Shown here piece by piece: positions 33,229 through 36,393 of a stretch of DNA of 36,393 nucleotides. The stretch lies in NCBI GenBank assembly GCA_009711765.1, contig VEND01000099.1, positions 1-36,393 on the forward strand. The letters run 5' to 3'. How positions within the stretch are numbered: position 1 is the first letter of the stretch; each line of letters opens with the position of its first letter. Source of the DNA: Bacillota bacterium (GTDB taxonomy: Bacteria > Bacillota > Clostridia > Tissierellales > MES13). Below the pieces are notes generated by a model. That model made no database searches, was not told the DNA's origin, and saw only the letters and a program-made list of their open reading frames with translations. Both the position numbers and the translations under genes were made by a program.

Positions 33229-34038
33229 GTGTTGGCTAAACGACAGCAGAAGTGGAACGAGAAGAAACTAGAAAAGTTTATAAAAGAGGGCAGAGGTCAA
33301 GGTGAGGGTAAAGATTATAAGCCATGGCTTACAGTACAAGACTTCCCAAGTATGGGTATTGCTACAAGGGTAATGGGAAAGACAACAGAGAGAATGCATC
33401 ACTTCTTTTCCAATACCCAACTAAAATACTTCTATCTCCTTGAATGGGAGGATAGCGTTGTAGATATCAGAGAGCATTTCCCATTATTAAATATAGAAGA
33501 ATCCTTAGATGATATATTTGATTTGAACTTAAATAAATTTGTTGATAAAGATAGTGAAGTCCCCTATATCCTTTCTACTACATTTCTAATTACCATACTA
33601 GATTCACAAGGAAATAAGAAGTATGCTGCTAGAAGCATAAAATATTCATCAGAATTAAAGAAGAAAATTACTCTAGAGAAACTAGAAATAGAAAGAAGGT
33701 ACTGGAGAGAAGTAAAAGGAATAGATTGGGGAATCGTTACAAATAAAGAAATCAGTAATATAAGGGCTAAAAATATAGAATGGCTTCATCCCATAATGCT
33801 AAATAATGAAAAAAATGGGCTTGGGAAAAATGAATTAGAAGATTTGTCGCAGGGGTTACTCTATAGGCTTAAAGATAGCGAGATGAGTATTAATAAAGTA
33901 GTTTTGCAGTATGAGAAAGATTATGAGTTGGACAAAGGTATAGGAATACTATTATTAAAATATTTATTGGCGAATAAGACTGTTTCAGTTGATATGGACA
34001 AGTCGATAAATCTAGGATGTAGTTTTAAGGAATTATGA
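33229..34038 (+). CDS. tnsA: Tn7-type TnsA, likely catalytically inactive
   Basis: 269 residues, close to Tn7 TnsA (273). The N-terminal region is strikingly alike: IKEGRGQGEGKDYKPWLTVQ, then LLEWEDSVVDIREHFPLL, and later TLEKLEIERRYW and KEIS...NIEWL. TnsA cuts the 5' ends of the transposon while TnsB cuts the 3' ends. Aligned to Tn7, catalytic E63 is replaced by Gln (Q64) and D114 by Thr (T118, in LSTTFLIT where Tn7 has MSTDFLVD); K132 is kept (K138). Codons are CAA and ACA, so this is not a reading error in my translation. GTG 33229 or TTG 33232 may be the start. Confidence 0.88.
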   Translation: MLAKRQQKWNEKKLEKFIKEGRGQGEGKDYKPWLTVQDFPSMGIATRVMGKTTERMHHFFSNTQLKYFYLLEWEDSVVDIREHFPLLNIEESLDDIFDLNLNKFVDKDSEVPYILSTTFLITILDSQGNKKYAARSIKYSSELKKKITLEKLEIERRYWREVKGIDWGIVTNKEISNIRAKNIEWLHPIMLNNEKNGLGKNELEDLSQGLLYRLKDSEMSINKVVLQYEKDYELDKGIGILLLKYLLANKTVSVDMDKSINLGCSFKEL

Positions 34039-34071
34039 TATATAGAGTAATTAGAAAGGGGGAATGAATAA

Positions 34072-36222
34072 GTGAAATATACCGTTAATTCATTAATTGA
34101 ATGGAAGTATAAAGATGGTAAGAGTGGAGTTGAAAGAATACTTTGGATAAGTAACGAGTGGATGTATCTAATTGATATAAATAAAAATAGAGTTCCTTAT
34201 CTGATAAAAAGGGGAGATATAGAAGAAGCACTATCTAATGGAAAGGCAAACATAAAAGAAGATGATCCATATGCAGTGTTTATAAAAGATAAAGATATAC
34301 CAGAAAAGCATACGGAGATCAGAGATAAGTATTGGGATATGATTAAAGAGATTGTAAAAGAAGAACCCCAAATATTTCAATCAACATATAGGAGAAGAAA
34401 GATAAGAGAAATTACTTCAGAGAATGATGTGAGTCAACTTACTATATTAAATTACCTGAAAAGATACTGGAAAAGAGGGAAAGTGCCGAATGCATTGTTA
34501 CCTGATTACTGGAATTGTGGAGCCAAGGGAAAAGAAAGAAAGGCTGGAAAAGCAAAAAGAGGTAGACCGAGAAAGTATGAAGATATTAGTGGAAAAGGTG
34601 TAAATGTAACAGAAGAAATAAAGAAAATCTTTAAAATAGCAATAAACAAGTTCTATTATACGACTGCTAAAAACAATCTTGTGATGACATATGAGTTGAT
34701 GAGAAAGGAATATTTTCATGATGGGTATGAAACAGTCAATGGCATAGAAGTCCCTATAATAAAGCCACAATCAGAAATACCCTCCTTTGGACAATTTCGT
34801 TACTGGTTCGATAAGGAAAGAAATATAAAAAAAGAAATAAAAAGTAGATATAGTAATAAAAAGTTTCAGAAACAGTATAGAGCCATAACAGGAAATGTTC
34901 AAGATGGAGTAATTCAGCCCGGAACCTTTGAGATTGATTGTCAAATTGGAGATGTATACCTAGTATCTAGATATAATAGGAATTGGATTATTGGTAGACC
35001 TGCAATCTATGCTTTAGTAGATAAATTTTCTAGAATGATTTGTGGCATTTATGTAGGATTGGAAACAGGTAGTTATGCAGGTGCAATGATGGCAATTATG
35101 AATACAGCAATGAATAAAGTTGAGTTTTGCAAACAATATGGTATAGATATAAAAGAAGAAGATTGGGATGTTCAAGACCTCCCTAGTACAATAGTGGCAG
35201 ATAGAGGAGAACTATCAGGGGAAAATATTAATAATTTAATAAAAATGCTAAATATAAAGGTGAAATTGACTCCACCCTATAGAGCAGAACTAAAATCATT
35301 AATAGAACGCTTCTTCGGCTTAAACAATGGTCATATCAAGCCTCACATGCCGGGAACTATAGATTTAGATGGCAGAGAAAGGGGAGACAAAGATTATAGA
35401 CTAGGATCTAAACTAGACTTATATCAGTTCACTCAAATAATGATAAAGGCTGTACTTTACCACAATAACCATTATATTTTGAAAAATTATAAAAGAGATC
35501 AACAAATGATAGAAGATGATGTTAGATGTATACCAAGAGAACTTTTTAATTGGGGTATTTCTAATAGGGGAGGAACCCTAAGAAGTGTATCTGAAGATGT
35601 AGTAAAATTAGCACTCATGCCTACTGATACAGCAACTGTTACTGCTAAAGGAATAAGGTACAAGGATATGTATTATGCCACTAAATCTATGCTCAAAGAT
35701 GGAACATTTGAAAATGCAAGGATCAAAACAAAGAGAGTTAAAATTAGTTATGATCCTAGAGACATGAATCAGGTTTATCTTCATGGATATAGTCCAAGAG
35801 AGTATGATAAATGCTATCTCATTAATAATAACAATAATAACAGATACAAAGATAAGACAATGGAAGAAATAGAATATTTATTAAATATAGAAAAAAAGCA
35901 GCAAGAGAAACTAAAAGATGAAGAAGCACAGGCAAAAACACAACTTATCGCAGAAATTGAAAATATAGTTGAAGAAGCAAAAGATGATTTCAATAAAGAG
36001 CAGGTAAGTGATGATAGTGATACTAAGAAAGTGAAAAATATAAGAGAAAATCGAAGGGCAGAGAAAATAATAAACAGATCTAAGGAGAAGTTTGAATTAG
36101 ATGAAAATGTATCAAACTATCATAACAATAACGAGCAGGATGAAGAAGTTGAAGTGGAAGAAAATGACTCTCTAGATATACTATTAAAGAACCAGAGAGA
36201 GGGGCTTGAATATGGAAGATAA
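34072..36222 (+). CDS. tnsB: Tn7-type transposase TnsB
   Basis: 716 residues (Tn7 TnsB is 702). N-terminal DNA-binding domains are followed by an RNase H-like core with the intact triad: D289 (FEIDCQIGDVYL), D377 (VADRGEL) and E412 (ELKSLIERFF). A beta-barrel follows, and the last about 130 residues are charged with a coiled coil; the C-terminal tail normally contacts TnsC. TnsB binds the transposon ends, cuts the 3' ends and joins them to target. GTG 34072 follows AAAGGGGGA by 8 nt. Its stop overlaps the next start codon, so it is coupled to the third gene of the operon. Confidence 0.93.
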   Translation: MKYTVNSLIEWKYKDGKSGVERILWISNEWMYLIDINKNRVPYLIKRGDIEEALSNGKANIKEDDPYAVFIKDKDIPEKHTEIRDKYWDMIKEIVKEEPQIFQSTYRRRKIREITSENDVSQLTILNYLKRYWKRGKVPNALLPDYWNCGAKGKERKAGKAKRGRPRKYEDISGKGVNVTEEIKKIFKIAINKFYYTTAKNNLVMTYELMRKEYFHDGYETVNGIEVPIIKPQSEIPSFGQFRYWFDKERNIKKEIKSRYSNKKFQKQYRAITGNVQDGVIQPGTFEIDCQIGDVYLVSRYNRNWIIGRPAIYALVDKFSRMICGIYVGLETGSYAGAMMAIMNTAMNKVEFCKQYGIDIKEEDWDVQDLPSTIVADRGELSGENINNLIKMLNIKVKLTPPYRAELKSLIERFFGLNNGHIKPHMPGTIDLDGRERGDKDYRLGSKLDLYQFTQIMIKAVLYHNNHYILKNYKRDQQMIEDDVRCIPRELFNWGISNRGGTLRSVSEDVVKLALMPTDTATVTAKGIRYKDMYYATKSMLKDGTFENARIKTKRVKISYDPRDMNQVYLHGYSPREYDKCYLINNNNNNRYKDKTMEEIEYLLNIEKKQQEKLKDEEAQAKTQLIAEIENIVEEAKDDFNKEQVSDDSDTKKVKNIRENRRAEKIINRSKEKFELDENVSNYHNNNEQDEEVEVEENDSLDILLKNQREGLEYGR

Positions 36223-36266
36223 AATTATAGAGATTCCAGATGGAACAATGGCTGAAGTAGCCAACT
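36212..36266 (+). pseudogene. First 18 codons of the gene after tnsB (tnsC?), interrupted
   Basis: An ATG at 36212 overlaps the last 11 bases of tnsB and has GAGAGGGG about 6 nt upstream. It reads MEDKIIEIPDGTMAEVAN before entering the repeat at 36267; the fused frame stops at 36346 after 44 codons. In Tn7-type operons the third gene is tnsC, the ATPase that couples target choice to transposase, so this is probably its start. No TnsC motif can be seen in so short a piece. Confidence 0.5.
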
Positions 36267-36393
36267 TGTTATATGGCAGTTTATTTCAACCTAATACTTC
36301 TAAAAAAAGTCAAATTATATTATCCCAATTAAATAATGCAGATTAAATAATCTGACTAAGTATAAGTAAGATTATTTAATCTGCATTATTTGT
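36267..36393. repeat. Right copy of the 127-bp inverted repeat (IS end)
   Basis: Exact reverse complement of 1772-1898, beginning TGTTATATGG at 36267 and running to the last base of the window. It contains the same 23-bp hairpin (36331-36391). Read as the start of a second, rightward-facing copy of the insertion sequence whose remainder lies outside the window. Confidence 0.9.

Noticed and set aside
1..36393. CRISPR array, tRNA, rRNA or riboswitch
   Set aside because: No regularly spaced repeats, no cloverleaf-like tRNA sequence and no recognised riboswitch core were seen by reading; a covariance-model search was not possible.

Overview
The window is A+T-rich throughout, with strong AGGAGG-type ribosome sites, frequent TTG and GTG starts and many intrinsic terminators. 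This fits a low-GC Bacillota, most likely a clostridial relative; the species cannot be read from the sequence. It looks like accessory DNA, a plasmid or plasmid-like island: actin-type partition genes, an archaeo-eukaryotic-type primase, a tyrosine recombinase, Tn7-type transposition genes and an insertion sequence. No rRNA, tRNA, CRISPR array or housekeeping gene was seen.

Layout. 1-1898: part of an insertion sequence reading leftward, with a zinc-ribbon orfA and a DDE orfB broken before its catalytic Glu. Its end, at 1898, recurs in inverted orientation as a perfect 127-bp copy filling the last bases of the window (36267-36393). 1908-3129: parM-parR. 3298-3612: one unknown leftward gene. 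4105-8921: unknown proteins around two DUF2325 paralogues, one split by a frameshift. 9133-10811: four small unknown genes behind a duplicated promoter-proximal dyad. 10964-23912: a complete type 1 BREX defence operon (brxA-brxB-brxC-pglX-pglZ-brxL), followed at 23939 by a protein with two tandem HEPN-like repeats that is probably co-transcribed. 25681-27462: a zinc-finger/primase protein with a hairpin over its ribosome site. 27947-28876: tyrosine recombinase (minus strand). 29109-30851: a large protein with a C-terminal PD-(D/E)XK nuclease-like signature. 31068-33228: small genes including a DUF1444 protein. 33229-36266: tnsA, tnsB and the first codons of a third gene, presumably tnsC, cut by the insertion sequence.

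How they work together. BREX methylates host DNA through PglX and blocks phage replication through the other subunits. The HEPN-like protein, the nuclease-like protein and the DUF2325 cluster are candidates for additional defence or conflict functions, but that is inference from neighbourhood. ParM/ParR and the primase point to self-maintenance as a replicon. The Tn7-type module appears crippled: TnsA has lost both acidic residues matching Tn7 E63 and D114, and the gene after tnsB is interrupted. Whether the BREX operon lies inside or outside the Tn7-type element cannot be settled here.
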